Assembly: GCA_029216955.1 (NCBI GenBank)
Contig: JANAVB010006999.1
Span: 2,102,431-2,166,430 of the forward strand
Direction: 5' to 3'
Source of the DNA: Iris pallida
Taxonomy: Eukaryota; Streptophyta; Magnoliopsida; Asparagales; Iridaceae
DNA length: 64,000 bases
The notes under the pieces were generated by a model. It saw only the letters and a list, made by a program, of their open reading frames with translations, ran no database searches and was not told where the DNA came from. The position numbers were made by a program, and so were the translations under genes. Shown piece by piece: positions 12,333 through 24,926 of the stretch; position 1 is the stretch's first letter, and the number at the start of each line of letters is the position of its first letter.

Positions 12333-13300
12333 AATTGTAGTCTAAACTTTAAGATTACAATAATATTTAGACTCTAAAGTAGCTTAACCAAATATAGTAC
12401 TAAAACAAAAGCAAACAAATACTAGCAAAGCACCAACCAACAAGGCAACGATTTACATTATTAGAATAATAATCAAGCAATTCAAGCAATGAAAGATAAA
12501 ACCTGGAATATCAACTTAGTACTTTAGAAATCAATCCTGGATGTGAGCATAGCAATCAACCTGGATTTTTTACCAAGTTAATAAATTAAAGAAAGCTAAC
12601 ACAAATCAACTATATATTTTCAAAAATCACAATCTAACATACACAATCAAGAAAGACTACATAATTTATATGCTTGCTTCAAATATTTTACATCTTCAAT
12701 ATGCTTACTTCACCCTCACCAAACACATCAACAAGAACCTCATGATTTGTGACACTACCCTTTTCTTTAAAGTGTCATAAGGATTCAAGGTTTTACCTGT
12801 CGAAGGAAATAAGAGAATGACTGTTTGATTATTTAAAAGTTTGAATTTATATATGTTCCATTAAGAGAACATCTGACCAACCTTTTGATTGATTGATCGA
12901 AAGGGTTTTCTAACAAATATCATGTGTCCCATAGGCAGGAAGAATCAGAAGAAAAAAAAAATTGGCATGAAAGTTTAAAACCTAGAATTTTCTCAGACGA
13001 GATGGGAACTCGTTTTCTTGTTCTCAGTCTCTAAAGGTGAAATTCAAATGAGGAGAAGAAAATTTCCATTTGAAATAAGGTTTCTAAGTGACAGTCTTTT
13101 GTAAAAGTATATTATGGCTATTACTACATAATAATTATTCGATTTACAAGGTATACCAAATAATTCAAATAAACAAAGGTTTGGAACCAAAAAAAAAAGA
13201 GTAGGTAAATGAAAATTCATAGTATATAATTGTTTAGAAACTATAGGCCAGAGTTTGAAAATCATACCAGAGTTATTAACAGATATCTAGTCAAATATAT
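12333..13300. other. AT-rich stretch without genes, upstream of the TTF-hAT remnant
   Basis: Nothing coding was recognised. By position this may be 5' non-coding sequence of the degenerate hAT. Homology to Gypsy protease starts abruptly at 13301. Confidence 0.5.
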
Positions 13301-14867
13301 TAACTCTCCGCCCCTTGCAGATATTGTTAACCAGGATGATGCCTCCCTCGGTCAATATCTTGCAAGTCCTACCCAAGGGTTCAGCAATAATGTTGTGTCT
13401 CAGAGCAAAGGAAACAGACACAAAACTATGAGTGGCACCGAAATCAAACAAGACAAAAGCAGGGAATGAATCAAGAAGAACGTGACCTGCCACAACGTCA
13501 CCCACTGGCTCTGCCTCCTCCTCTGCTGTCAAGGTGAACACTCTGCCCGCAGGGGCTTCCCTCTGGTGCTGTGCAAAGCGCTGCTGCTGGGTCTAAAGTG
13601 GAGGACCTCTCTGCTGAACTGCTGGTCCTCTGGCCTGCTGCGCTTTGTCTTGGCCTCCTTGGGCTCCACGAAGACGGCAATCCTTCAGCTGGTGATCGGA
13701 CGCCCCACAATATAGGCAGACGCCCAACCTCTTCCTACAAACCTCTCGAGTGTACCCCGACTTCCCGCAGAAGGCGCACTGAGTAGCCTGTCTCTGGCCC
13801 TGTCCCTGGTGCTGCTGGGCACGCGTCGGTGCCTGCTGAAACTGTAACTGAGGCTGCTGCTGAATCTGCCTCTGCTGGAAATGAGGGCGCTTCGTCGACC
13901 CCGCGCTCGAGCTCCCTCCTAGAACATCGCTGCCCCTCTTCGGCTTCAGGCCGAAGTCCTCCTCTGCGATCTGCGCCTCTATCAGAATCTGCTCAAACGT
14001 CGCATCTCATCGCCCAGATGTACGAGTGCGTACTGCATGGATAAGGCCCCTCTGGAACTTCCAGGCCATGTATCCCTCATCCTGGATCAAACTGGGTGTA
14101 AACCTACTCAGGCGAAAGAACTCCGCTGCATACTCGTCTACCGACGAGTTTCCCTACACCAAACTGACAAACTGTCCCTCCAAAGCTGTCAAGGCTACAT
14201 CTGGATAGAACTTCTCCTTAAAGAGCTTCCTGAAGTCCTCCCAAGACAAACCCCTCACCGACGCACGCGGATCCGTGCGGTACCAAGTCAGCGCTATATC
14301 GAAGAACTGGCTCGCTGCAGACGTCACCCAAAGTCCTTTTGGGCCCTCTGCCAACTCCAGACTCCGCTGGACATCCTCCAACCAGTCGTTCGCATATAGT
14401 ATACCCTCGGTACCCTTGAACTCCCTCGGGTTCATCTTCCTGAAGTCTAGGTGCATATCGGGCCTTCCCTGACCCTGCTGCTGTACTGGTGCTCCCTGAA
14501 CTGTATCCGGTGCACCCCTCTCTACTGCTGCCATCGCCAGCTGATGGAAGTTCTCCATGGTCTGTCGTAACAACTCTGCCTATGCACTCTGAGTCTACAA
14601 CATCTGCTGCAGAAGGGCCATCACCCCCTGAGTATTTATCTGTAGCGGAGGCGGCGGTGGAAGAATATCAGGAATGACTATGGACGGTCCCGCTGTTGGA
14701 GGTGGAAGACCTCCTGGAACCGTCGCTGCTGCTCCCGCCTGAAGGGCAGGAACTGGGGCTGCTGCTCTCTCGACTTTGACTCCCACAGTCGGAGGTGGAA
14801 GTCCTGCCGGATCGGGCCTCTCCAGAACAACACTAGATCCGGCTGCCTGAGAGCGACTAATCGTCAT
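13301..14867 (-). pseudogene. Gypsy gag, copy 2, running into protease start
   Basis: Bases 13301-14572 are co-linear, with equal length, to 6912-8183. This copy also has the true N-terminus (MTISRSQAAGSSVVLERPD, start about 14867). That N-terminal arm is rich in Pro and Ala and ends in a Gln/Leu-rich stretch. Two in-frame TAGs (14595-14597, 14580-14582) interrupt that stretch before RQTMENFHQL. The gag domain follows (ALTWYRTDP, LSWEDFRKLFKEKFYP). The second zinc knuckle is intact (CLYCGASDHQLKDC). The sequence passes into the protease start (DFGATHSFVS, retaining His where copy 1 has Tyr) and stops at 13301 against unrelated AT-rich DNA. It lies directly downstream of the 5' LTR and is therefore the natural gag of the 15124-24926 element. 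Confidence 0.87.
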
Positions 14868-15123
14868 CCTGAGGATAGATTGAAACAAGGAATCAATATG
14901 GCACATGATAGAGAATATCAAAGAAGGACAATTAAATTTAATACAAAAGAATTTTTTATGGTAATCAAAAGATCAGAAATTTCCTAAAATATGATTGAGT
15001 AACTCCTATCATACCCTATATCCTACGTCCTAATTGCAGGCTCGTAATTAGTACTCTAAGTTGAGCACCATTACGAGATTGCACTAGTTGCGACACTGAC
15101 CTGCATGGGCCACCACAAAAATG
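14868..15123 (-). promoter_or_regulatory. Gypsy leader with primer-binding-site region
   Basis: This is untranslated sequence between the 5' LTR and gag. Directly after the LTR end (...GCCGTGACA on the minus strand) comes CATTTTTGTGGTGGCCCATGCAGGTC. The canonical initiator-Met primer site (TGGTATCAGAGC) is not present at the junction. The same 24-base block follows the LARD 5' LTR at 52353, showing it is a conserved boundary element. Confidence 0.6.
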
Positions 15124-16549
15124 TGTCACGGCTCGTACCCTAGAGTAAGGGCATGAAACGTGGGTACGTCCAGCCTACGCTGCAGAATCGGCGGTAGAAC
15201 GCTGTATATAGGGTCTGTAAATACTACAACTAAAACAGATAAATGTACCTGTACAGTATATACACTCCGAATGGAGGTGACAAAGCAATACAGTCTCAAT
15301 CACATAAACAAAACTAAGATAGATAGCATGGAAGGAAAATAGGATAAATAAAAGCAGAAAATAAGTTCAAAATCCACACAAGTCCAATGCTAAACACAAA
15401 GTCACAGAATATAGAATATAATATAGTGCTACAGTCTGAAAAGTACTAGCTGGCTCGCAGGCCAGGCAAACCTAACTAAACTATACTACTCAGGGTGAGC
15501 AAAGTCTAGTGGCTTGACTATCAAGCCACGGTCCAAGTCTACTCCATCTAACCCGTCCCCATAATAGGTCGGACAATCAGCCTCTGAATCATCTGTAAAA
15601 TTGTCAACGGTATCCTGTCAGAAAAATGAGCAAGTACAAACACTAACAACAGTTCCATATGAATTGACAAATACTATAAGAGACAGTATAATAAAATACA
15701 AGACAAAGATATAGGCGACTTGGGAACCATTCGAAAGCTGAGTTACAACCCTTAAACCAAATAAGGACCGGGGTTGTAACCCTTCTTCCGAACAGGACTT
15801 AGTCTCCAATCAAGATACAGTATAAAAGCAGGTAGAGCATGTGAGTAAATGAAATCATAGCATGGTGAGAAGTACAGAAAGTAAAGCTGAACTGGATATA
15901 AGATACGATAATAAATATAAAATGTGTTTTGAACTGTTAGAGCGATATGTGATCGGCTTTTAGGTAAGTGACAAGACAAGTTATCCACTTGGCCCGACAA
16001 TCCACGGTGATCTCACGAAAAGTCATATCGGCCAACCTGGATAACAGGCGCACGGAGGTATCTGCTACACCCTACGTGAGGTGAGGGTGGCGCTAGCAAA
16101 ATAGTGACAGGAGGCTTTGATCACATAACCCCTAATAATTCCCCCATCCCCGAATAGTATCACGGATCCGGACATGGCACGTCATGGCACGAGATTCCAT
16201 AAGAGGGTAGCAAGTCCTCTTAGAAATCGGTGTCTATATAAGTACACGAAACACGGAATATCACATACCAATATACCAAGAAAGTCCAGGAATAACATCT
16301 CATGACAGGATCCGACGTATACTAGTCCGTGAACTATCGTGTCAAGAATCAAGTAAGACACTACAACTGAATCGGATGTAGTAGATATCAAGACAATGAA
16401 AACTATCAGTGAATGTACTCACTTGTGGTCCTGAGCTGATAAGGTGGACAGACGCTCAGAGTAAATCATAGACCTAAAATGAGATACTATGAGTTAAACA
16501 GGATTTCATAATGAAAAGAAAACTAATTTAATTCATGATATGCAAGTCT

Positions 16550-16885
16550 AAGTCAAACTAGGTCAATCTAGGTCAAACCGGGTCAAACTGGGTCATACTA
16601 GGTCATACTAGGTCACTGGAAGTCAATCCAAGTCAAACTAGGTCAAACGGGGTCACGGATTGACTTACAGTTGACTTTTGATCAAAAAGTCAACTCTGGT
16701 CTACTCTGGTCAACTCTGGGTCAACCCTAGGTCAAACTAGTCTAATGTTGCCCAACAATTGACTTTCAGTCAACTAGTCAACTCTGGTTTGGTTTCGGTC
16801 AAATCTAGTCACTTATAGGCTAAGTTTGACTTCGGTTGACTTTTGTTAACTTTTGGTCAAATTGGTCAACCGAAGTCAAAACTAG
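16550..16885. repeat. GGTCAA/TTGACC motif array in 5' LTR
   Basis: Counterpart of the array at 846-1190, with small differences in unit number. For example, the TCATACTAGG unit is duplicated here. It is conserved in both LTRs. Confidence 0.8.
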
Positions 16886-18114
16886 TCTAGGAGCACTATT
16901 TGATCATTACCAACCAAGGGAACCAAGTTCTAACCATGTCTTAGACTCTAGACTCAAATACCTTATTTCTAGGTAAAACCTATATTACCCTACCAAGGTA
17001 AATCCCGATACCTTGCCCAATACCAAGAAAACCCCGCTAATACCCAAGATACTAGCCTAGGCTCCTTAGGGTAGCTAGATACCATCCTATCTAAGGTTTA
17101 TCTACCAAAAACTATGGGTATCCTAGGTATCTAACCTATCTTATAACATATGTTAGTCATCTACCCATTACCTTACATATATACCCTCTTACCATTTAAC
17201 TAACACTCACACACACTCTAACTAAGCTCACTCACACACAACACTCATGATACCACACTCACCTATAAGCTTTCCTATAGGTTTACACATAGGCTCTCCT
17301 ATAGGCTATTAGCTATACTCCTATAGGCTCACACACACTCACACAATGGCTCATAAACACACACACACACACAAGCTGAATTTATGGACTGATTTCAAGG
17401 GGTTATGGTGGTGGTTTGATGGGCTGATATGTGGGCCTAATGGAACAGCCATTTGATGGTTTAGGGACTGGTTTTTGAGTGGTTTAAGGGGCTGAAAATG
17501 GGTGATATTAGGACTGAATATGGGGACAGCCATCAAGTGGTTTGATGACTGAAATTGGTGGACTGTCAAGGGGCTAACATGGCTGAACTATGGACTGATT
17601 TTGTGGACTAAAGTTGGACAATACAAGGCTGAATTTGGACAATTTAGTGACAGCTATATGGCTTGAAATATAGGCAATGATAGGACAGGTTTTGGGACAT
17701 GAATGGACTGTATTGTGGACAGGTATTGCTGGGCTGTTGGGGACTGAATTGTGGGAGCTAATGGTCTGAAATTGGACAGCACCTAGGGGGTTAAGGACAG
17801 CCAAAATATGGTTTGTATGGACCGATATATAGGGCAGTTATATGGCAGCATATAGGGGGTGTATGGGGCTGTGTTAGGACTGAATTTGGAGGACATGTAT
17901 TAGACTGTTAAGGGGTGTTTGAAAGGGCTAAGTATGGACAGAAATTTAGGCTTGTGTGGACTGTTGTGTAGGGGGTTAATGGACAGCCATGAATGGGTTT
18001 TGGGGGTGCAAATGGGACTCAAAATAGCTGCTGTCCTGCTGCTGTTAGCAGTGGGTTATGGGTGTTTCCCTCCCCCTCAACACCACTCTCCACTCTCCAC
18101 TTCACATCTCAATT

Positions 18115-18117
18115 CCC

Positions 18118-18202
<85 letters not shown>

Positions 18203-18209
18203 GAAAAAA

Positions 18210-18248
<39 letters not shown>
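18115..18248. repeat. (CT)n then (TA)n microsatellite at left flank of hAT
   Basis: A short CT run leads into about 70 bp of TA, an AAAAGAAAAAAAATAA interruption, then more TA. The other LTR copy has about 110 bp of unique sequence (about 2430-2540) at this point, which is missing here. Confidence 0.93.
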
Positions 18249-18252
<4 letters not shown>

Positions 18253-18499
18253 TGTGTGATTGGTATATATTAGGGGTGTGCATCGGTCGGTGGTCGACCT
18301 ATTTGATCGAAACCGAAGTCGAACCGAAGTTAATCGGTTTAACAAAAATCAAAGCCGAACCAAACCAACCAACTAGTCGGTTCGGTTTTGAAACCGACCG
18401 ACTTGGTTCGGTTTGGCTCGGCTCGACTTCTTCGGTTTTGATCACATTAAAAAAAATGAACCCACAAATAAAATGATCACTGGATATCATCGATTCATC

Positions 18500-18900
18500 A
18501 TATCACATTCAAACTTGCAAGTTGCAACCAGAAATCTGGAATCAAACTTGCAACAAAAATAGAAATGACATTGATATCCATTTACCATTTATCCAGAGCC
18601 ACAAAAATCTGGAATCAATAGTATTGAAGTAATTGAAGTAAAACATCTGGAATCAATATTCAATAGTATTGAAGTAATTGAAGCAAATGCAGAATAATAC
18701 ACATGTGAATCAACCAAAAATCTGGAATCAATACACAAAAATCTGGAATCAACAAAAACAGAAATGACAATAATATATGTGAATCAACCAGAAACCTGGA
18801 ATCAAATAATCAGCACAGAACAACAAATATATATGTGAATCAACCAGAATTCAGAAATCTGGAATCAAATAATCAGCATTCAGCACAGAGCCACACAATA
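18500..18900. repeat. ATCTGGAATCAA direct-repeat cluster
   Basis: The word (A)ATCTGGAATCAA recurs about eight times in 400 bp, together with TATTGAAGTAATTGAAG and TGTGAATCAACCAGAA. It lies between the left terminus of the hAT and the 3' end of its transposase gene. It may be a subterminal transposase-binding array or simply local duplication. Confidence 0.7.
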
Positions 18901-19324
18901 ACAAATATACTATCCAGTATCCACTATCCAGTGAGTTCTCATTTGCAACTAGCAACCAAACTAAATCTGAATTCAAACAGACCATTAAAGGAACATCTCA
19001 AAAAACAAAGAACCTCAACAAATATCCAAGCAAATAATGAACATCTCAAAAAACAGTTTGCAACTAATATATCCAAAGCCCAACAGCTTGCAAACTTGAA
19101 CAAATATGCAAGCAACAGCAGCTTTGCACCAGTAGCCCAGCAACATTAGTACATCTTGCACCAATCAATAACACCTCAACAGCTTGCAGCCTTGCCCGAT
19201 TGCACCAGTCAGTTCTCATCAAAGTTCATAGGTGTTCCCTGAACTCTGAAGCACCACCTAAAATATCTATAAGAGAAGAAAATAATAAACCATTAAAGGT
19301 ATCAAGATTCAAGAATAATAACTA

Positions 19325-20339
19325 TCAACAAACCAACAAAAAGAAGCTATTAAAGTTCTTATTACGTGCTTCAATGTCTTCAAGATCGTCTACTAAACTA
19401 TGATCATTTTTCACTTTTGAGCGTAACCAATTTTGAGTGCAAATGAGAGCTTGTACTGTCATTGGAGATAAACTACTCCGATATGGATCAAGAACGCGAC
19501 CGCCGGTACTAAAAGCCGACTCAGAAGCCACAGTAGAAACAGGTATAGCCAAAATATCTTTAGCAATGTAAGATAAAACCATGTATTTATCTGAATTTTT
19601 CTTCCAATATTCAAAGATATCAAAGCTAGGTTTGTCTGCTTCACATGATTCCATCAAATATTGATCTACTTCTGTTTTGTACTCCCCAACCACCTTTCTT
19701 TTCTTTTTCTTGAGATAGCGAGAACAAATTTTTGTCCTACTAACATCACCATTATCATCATCAACCTCATTGACCAAATTTTGCTCATTTGGATGTTCTT
19801 CAGTTCCAGTTTCAGGATAAAGCAGTTTGTATTCTTCATACAATTCATGCAAAAAAATCTTCACCTTATTTGTCAATTCTCTACCCATGTCTTCACCACA
19901 TAATTCTCCAAAACAAAATTCAAGACCGTCTTCCTTGTGACGTGGATCAAGTAGTATAGCAACAAATAAAAAGGGATTCATTTTTTCATAACTTCCCCAA
20001 TATTTATCATACTTTTTTTTCATATTATCACCCATAGACTGGAGAAACTTATCTTTACTAGACATCCAAGTTTTTAATTGTTCATGAATAACAACTAATT
20101 GCCATAAAAATTCATTGGATGTGGCACATGTAGAACCAGAAAAACTCAAAGTTGCATCATAAAATACCTTCAAGAACTTTGTGAGAGCACGGGCATTGTT
20201 CCAATCATCAACAGAAGGAGTCAATTTCGTCCCACTTCTATAAAATTCACGCACAAATTGACCATCCTCCTCTTCTAAGCGTTCAAATGCCCTTTGAAAC
20301 TTTTCGGCGGTGTCTAACATCAAATAAGTCGAATTCCAC
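19325..20339 (-). CDS. hAT transposase, exon 2 (C-terminal half, dimerisation domain)
   Basis: This exon is open throughout. It starts at a splice acceptor (…CAACAAG) that restores PTRWNSTYLMLDTAEKF with exon 1. It contains the helical/RNase H-like second half (TKLTPSVDDWNNARALTKFL, MNPFLFVAILLDPRHKE), including the acidic residue region. A Lys-rich loop follows (YLKKKKRKVV). The hAT dimerisation domain is FDIFEYWKKNSDKY, ILAIPVSTVASESAFSTGGR, SSLSPMTVQALICTQNWL. The stop is at 19325. This is the RICESLEEPER/DAYSLEEPER-like hAT type that also gave rise to domesticated plant genes. Location inside a clear element with termini argues for a transposon copy rather than a host gene. Confidence 0.85.
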
Positions 20340-21102
20340 CTTGTTGTAATAGAAAAAAATAGTATCAGTTTTTTCTAGTCATAAAGAACTTAATTTACAA
20401 AAAAAATGCAACAAATGAAGCAACAAAGCTTGGGCAAATGAAGTATCAGTTTTCTGTAGACTAATAAAGCAAACAGGAAAATGCAGAAAAGTATTAGTTA
20501 AACTGATACTTCATTTGCTTTGCATCAAATGTATCAGTTAAAATGCAGAAAAATTGGAAATGCAGAAAGTTGGAAGCAACAAATGTATCAGTTGGAAGAA
20601 ACAAATGTATCAGTTGGAAAAAAAAAGTTCATTTGCTTTACTTCATTTGTATCAGTTAAACTGTATCAGTTAAAATGTATCAGTTAAACTGATACTTCAT
20701 TTACTTCAATTTCAAGCTTAGTTGACTTATGAAAATTAGTAAATTACTATGATATAAATTCAAAGCTTTGAAGTTTCATCTCCTGTTTGACTTATGAAAA
20801 TTACTATGATATAAATGCAAAGCAACTAAGCTTGAAATTGAAGTAAACCAATGGTCCAATATATCAAGCTTCTAATATCAAGCTTTCTGCATTTGAACTT
20901 TTGAAGTAATTGAAGTAATTGAAGTAAACCAATATCAAGTTTCTAATATCAACTAAACTTTCTGCATTTGAAGTAATTGAAGTAAACCAATATATCAAGC
21001 TTCTAATATCAAACTTTCTGCATTTGCAAAGCAACTAAGCATAATTGAAGTAAACCAATGTATCAATTAAACTGGAGTATCAGTAAAAAAAATTCTTATT
21101 AC
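20340..21102 (-). other. Intron of the hAT transposase gene (763 bp), repeat-rich
   Basis: Donor CCAACCAG|GTAATA and acceptor ACAACAAG|GTGG are clean and restore the conserved TRWNST motif in phase. The interior has palindromic TATCAGTTTAACTGATAC-like units around 20440-20700. Several near copies of AAGTAAACCAATATATCAAG plus TTCTAATATCAA lie around 20850-21060. No other gene was seen in it. Confidence 0.8.
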
Positions 21103-22208
21103 CTGGTTGGAACGTCATGACATAAAAGAGCCTTTGAAGTTATCTTTTGTTTGTCTACACATGCCTTGAATTTTAGCAACCTTGCTGGGGAACCTCTCCA
21201 ATATCTCACCACATCACGAATTTTATTGATTGACTCATGATAATCTTTTAAACCATCTGTGACAACAAGATTCAGTATATGTGCACAACATCTCATGTGG
21301 ATAAATTGACTACCCATAATTGAACCTTTCCAATTGTTCACTATCTTTGACAAGAATAAAATAGCTGTATCATTAGCACTTGCATTGTCAACTGTCACAG
21401 TCAATACCTTTTCAATCCCCCACTCCAATAGACATGCTTCAATTGACTTGCCAAGGGTTTCACCTTTATGGTCGAGAACTTGACAAAAGTTTATGATTCT
21501 TTTTTGATAACTCCAGTCACTATCTATATAATGCGCTGTGAGACACATGTAATTCATATTTTGAATAGATGTCCATGTGTCTGTGGTAAGACAAACTCTC
21601 TGATGATCACTAACCAAAATATCCTTCAACCTTTCACGCTCCATCTTATACATATGTAAAACATCTCGTGTAATAGTAGTACGAGATGGAACACTAAATC
21701 TTGGTTCAAAGTCTCTACACAAGTCTCTAAACCCCTCACTCTCTACATGCCGAAATGGCAACTCCTCTTTGATAATATACTTGGCTACTGACTCTCGAAG
21801 ATACTCCGGATCATAGGATGGTGGCAATGAGTTTGTGATTGCTTCCATCTTCCCCACTTTTCTTGGGTTGAAAAGATAAGGATTTCTGTTTCGACTCTCG
21901 ACCAGGGAACTTTTTACATTGAAGACTGATGTGAGTATTCAAATTGGAAGTACCATTTTTTTTGGGTCACTAGCATAATCTTTACCACAGTAGTTGCACC
22001 TTGCTCGGAGGCCAACTCTGGTAAAGTGTGCCCAAGCTGCTGCAGGGGGCCTTGTGGGTTTCCTCTTACCAAGACTATTAGATGAAGCTGGATTATTATT
22101 ATTTGAGCTTGGAGGAACCTCACCTTCATCATATGCAATAGCTGGAGACTCATCCATTGGACTTGAACTTGATATTAGATTAGTTTCACTTGTAACTTGC
22201 AGTTGCAT
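21103..22208 (-). pseudogene. hAT transposase, exon 1 (BED finger and catalytic N-half, two compensating indels)
   Basis: Starts at MQLQVTSETN (22208). A short upstream exon starting MASSSSSFS near 22354 is also possible through a GT-AG intron. The BED zinc finger is AAWAHFTRVGLRARCNYCGK, then, in a shifted frame, NLNTHISLQC, giving the C-C-H-C ligand set. A run of eight A near 21955 is one base short, and AAGAAAAG near 21873 has one base extra. Only about 80 nt are therefore out of frame, but a TGA falls in that window. After it the frame runs openly to the donor, with YDPEYLRESVAKYIIKEELP, VCLTTDTWTS (catalytic Asp region), VTVDNASAND and FIHMRCCAHILNLVV. If both indels are sequencing errors the gene may be intact. 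Confidence 0.8.
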
Positions 22209-22554
22209 TGCAAACAGGAGATGAAACTATCTGTGCAACAAAAATAAAATGTTTCAAATTTCAACTCATACACAAAGAGAAAAATATAATAGACGAAAAT
22301 GAAAAGTAACATAGTTCAATTTATCTTACAGAGAAAGATGATGATGAAGAAGCCATGACCAGCAGGTTCAGCACAGACACAGTGACAAAAACTTTGACTT
22401 GTGCAGAAATAAACCTGTCCATGTCCCTGTATCATATTAGTTTGTGCAGAAAATACAACAATATGAAAATACTATGAAAATAAGGGAACATTAGCCAAAC
22501 TACTAGGAAAATACTAATAGAAGTTATGGAACCACAAAGCTTGAATGCAGTAAG

Positions 22555-22870
22555 AAAATAAACCCATTAAGTTTATAAACCCTAACCCTACATCTTGAAT
22601 GCAGTAAGAAATAAACCCTAAAAAACCCTAACCCTAAAATAGGGAAAAATACTAAATGGAACCACAAAGCACTAAAAATAGGAAAAAATACTAGGAAAAT
22701 AAACCCTAACCCTAAATCTTGAATGCAGTAAGAAAATAAACCCTAAAAAAAACCCTATAATCTATAAACCCTAACCCTAAAAAAAACCCTATCATCTATA
22801 AACCCTAACCCTAAAAAAACCCTATCATCTATACATCTATAGAAGAAGAAAATAAACCCTAAAAATTTGC
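22555..22870. promoter_or_regulatory. AAACCCTAA (telobox) cluster upstream of hAT transposase
   Basis: AAACCCTAA(CCCTA) recurs about ten times in 300 bp, separated by short duplicated tracts (ATCTTGAATGCAGTAAGAAA, AACCCTATCATCTATA). It lies on the 5' side of the transposase. Such teloboxes are known plant promoter elements. They are spaced and interrupted, so this is not a telomere tract. Confidence 0.65.
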
Positions 22871-23399
22871 TGTTAAATATTGGATCTATACATCTATATT
22901 ATACTTAGTACTTACCAATTAGGGATCGAGCTTGTAGTCGACCGGATGGAGATTGGGCGACTTGGAGTCGAAGGTGTTTGTAGTCGACCGGAGGACTACG
23001 GATGGCCGGAGGACTATGGAGGCGGGAGGGCCGGAGGCTGAGCTTTGGAGGAAGAGGAGTTGGGCGACGAAAATGGAGAGAGGGAGAGAAATGAGCAGCC
23101 GCGTTCTCTAAAGGAAATGAGCAGCCGCTCGTTTTTTCCTATTTTTAAGTTTTTAACCCAGACTAGCAGGCAACAACTTTAGTTAAACCCTAAAAAAAAA
23201 ACCTAAGTCATGTGAGACTTGGTTCGGTTCGGTTAGTCGGGTTTTTGTTTACACAAACCGCTGACCGAACCGAACCGGTCGGTTTATTTCAATTTTCAAC
23301 CGAACCAAAATCAACTAGTCCTCGGTCGGTTAAAAACCGACCGGGGTTGGGGTCGGGTCGACTTGATCGGTTGGTCGGTTTGGCACAGGTAGTAGGATA

Positions 23400-23990
<591 letters not shown>

Positions 23991-24926
23991 ATTTAACAAT
24001 ATGATACAATATGATACTTGGAAAACACCCTCTCTACACACCTATAAATTGAGAATAAATATTAAAACAACATTAAATCAATATACAATAAATCCACATG
24101 TGTCCAAATAGGGTTTCTCCCACTAGGACACGATCCTACACATTGGACACATCTCTACGTCTCCAAATGGACACGAAATGGACACAAATGGAGACACAAC
24201 CATGGAGGTCATTCCTATGGGTCAAAATCATCCTAATGCATGAGAGAAATGAGAAGGAGAAGGGATTTATACCTCCCGGTGATTCGGATCGAAGAAAAAG
24301 CTTCCCGATGCGCCACCGCACGTAGGAATCCCGAATGAACACGAACGAGCTCCGACTCCTCCCAAACTTGAGTAGCTTCCTCCTTGGCTTGAATGGAGAA
24401 GGAAAGAAGAAGGTTGGGTGGAGAAATGGAAGGATTTGGTGGAGAAATGATTAGGGATTGCTCTCTAAATCAATTTGGGGAAAAACAAGAGAGAGAATAA
24501 AAGAGGGATAATGATAAATGGCTAAGCCTATCCACACCTAGTGTAGCCGGCCAAAGAAGGGCTATTTGTCCTATTAGGGAATGCCCAAAATACCCCCCCT
24601 CTCTAATCTATTAGTTAATACATTGGGTGGGTTTAAGTCTGGGCTAGTTTAGTCATTCCAACACACTAATCTAATTAATCCTAACCAAAATAAATTAACC
24701 TAGTCACTAACTAGAATATTTCTATCATGTGGGCCATGGCTAACTAATGTGTGGGTCCCACTAGAGTCAAAACTACCCCGGATCCCCGATACAAGTCGGA
24801 TTGAGTTGAAATTCGAACCCGACTCAAATAACCCCAAAATAATATTATAAAAATAAATAATTCCAAAATAATTCTAAGGTGGTAAAATGACCAAAATACT
24901 CCTGTTCATGAAAATTGAGGGTGACA

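Larger units (their letters stand above)
18271..23394 (-). mobile_element. hAT transposon (BED-finger, intron-bearing) inside the Gypsy LTR
   Basis: The left end starts TAGGGGTGTGCATCGG. The right end is a degenerate complement (...TTGGCACAGGTAGTA). The outermost 8 bp differ at one position (GTATATAT at 18263-18270, GGATATAT at 23395-23402), a plausible hAT 8-bp target duplication in TA-rich DNA. Both subterminal regions (about 18285-18430 and 23215-23390) are packed with CGGTTCGGTT/AACCGA words, a typical hAT terminal pattern. The element carries a transposase gene on the minus strand and interrupts LTR homology exactly here. Decay of the right terminal repeat suggests it may no longer move. 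Confidence 0.8.

Noticed and set aside
8184..13300. Single 5.1-kb insertion into one Gypsy element
   Set aside because: The flanking Gypsy sequences are duplicated by 1.27 kb and there is no common short target duplication, so a single transposition event does not explain it.
22555..22870. Interstitial telomere tract
   Set aside because: The AAACCCTAA words are not in continuous tandem; they are separated by unrelated short duplications. Treated as a telobox cluster instead.
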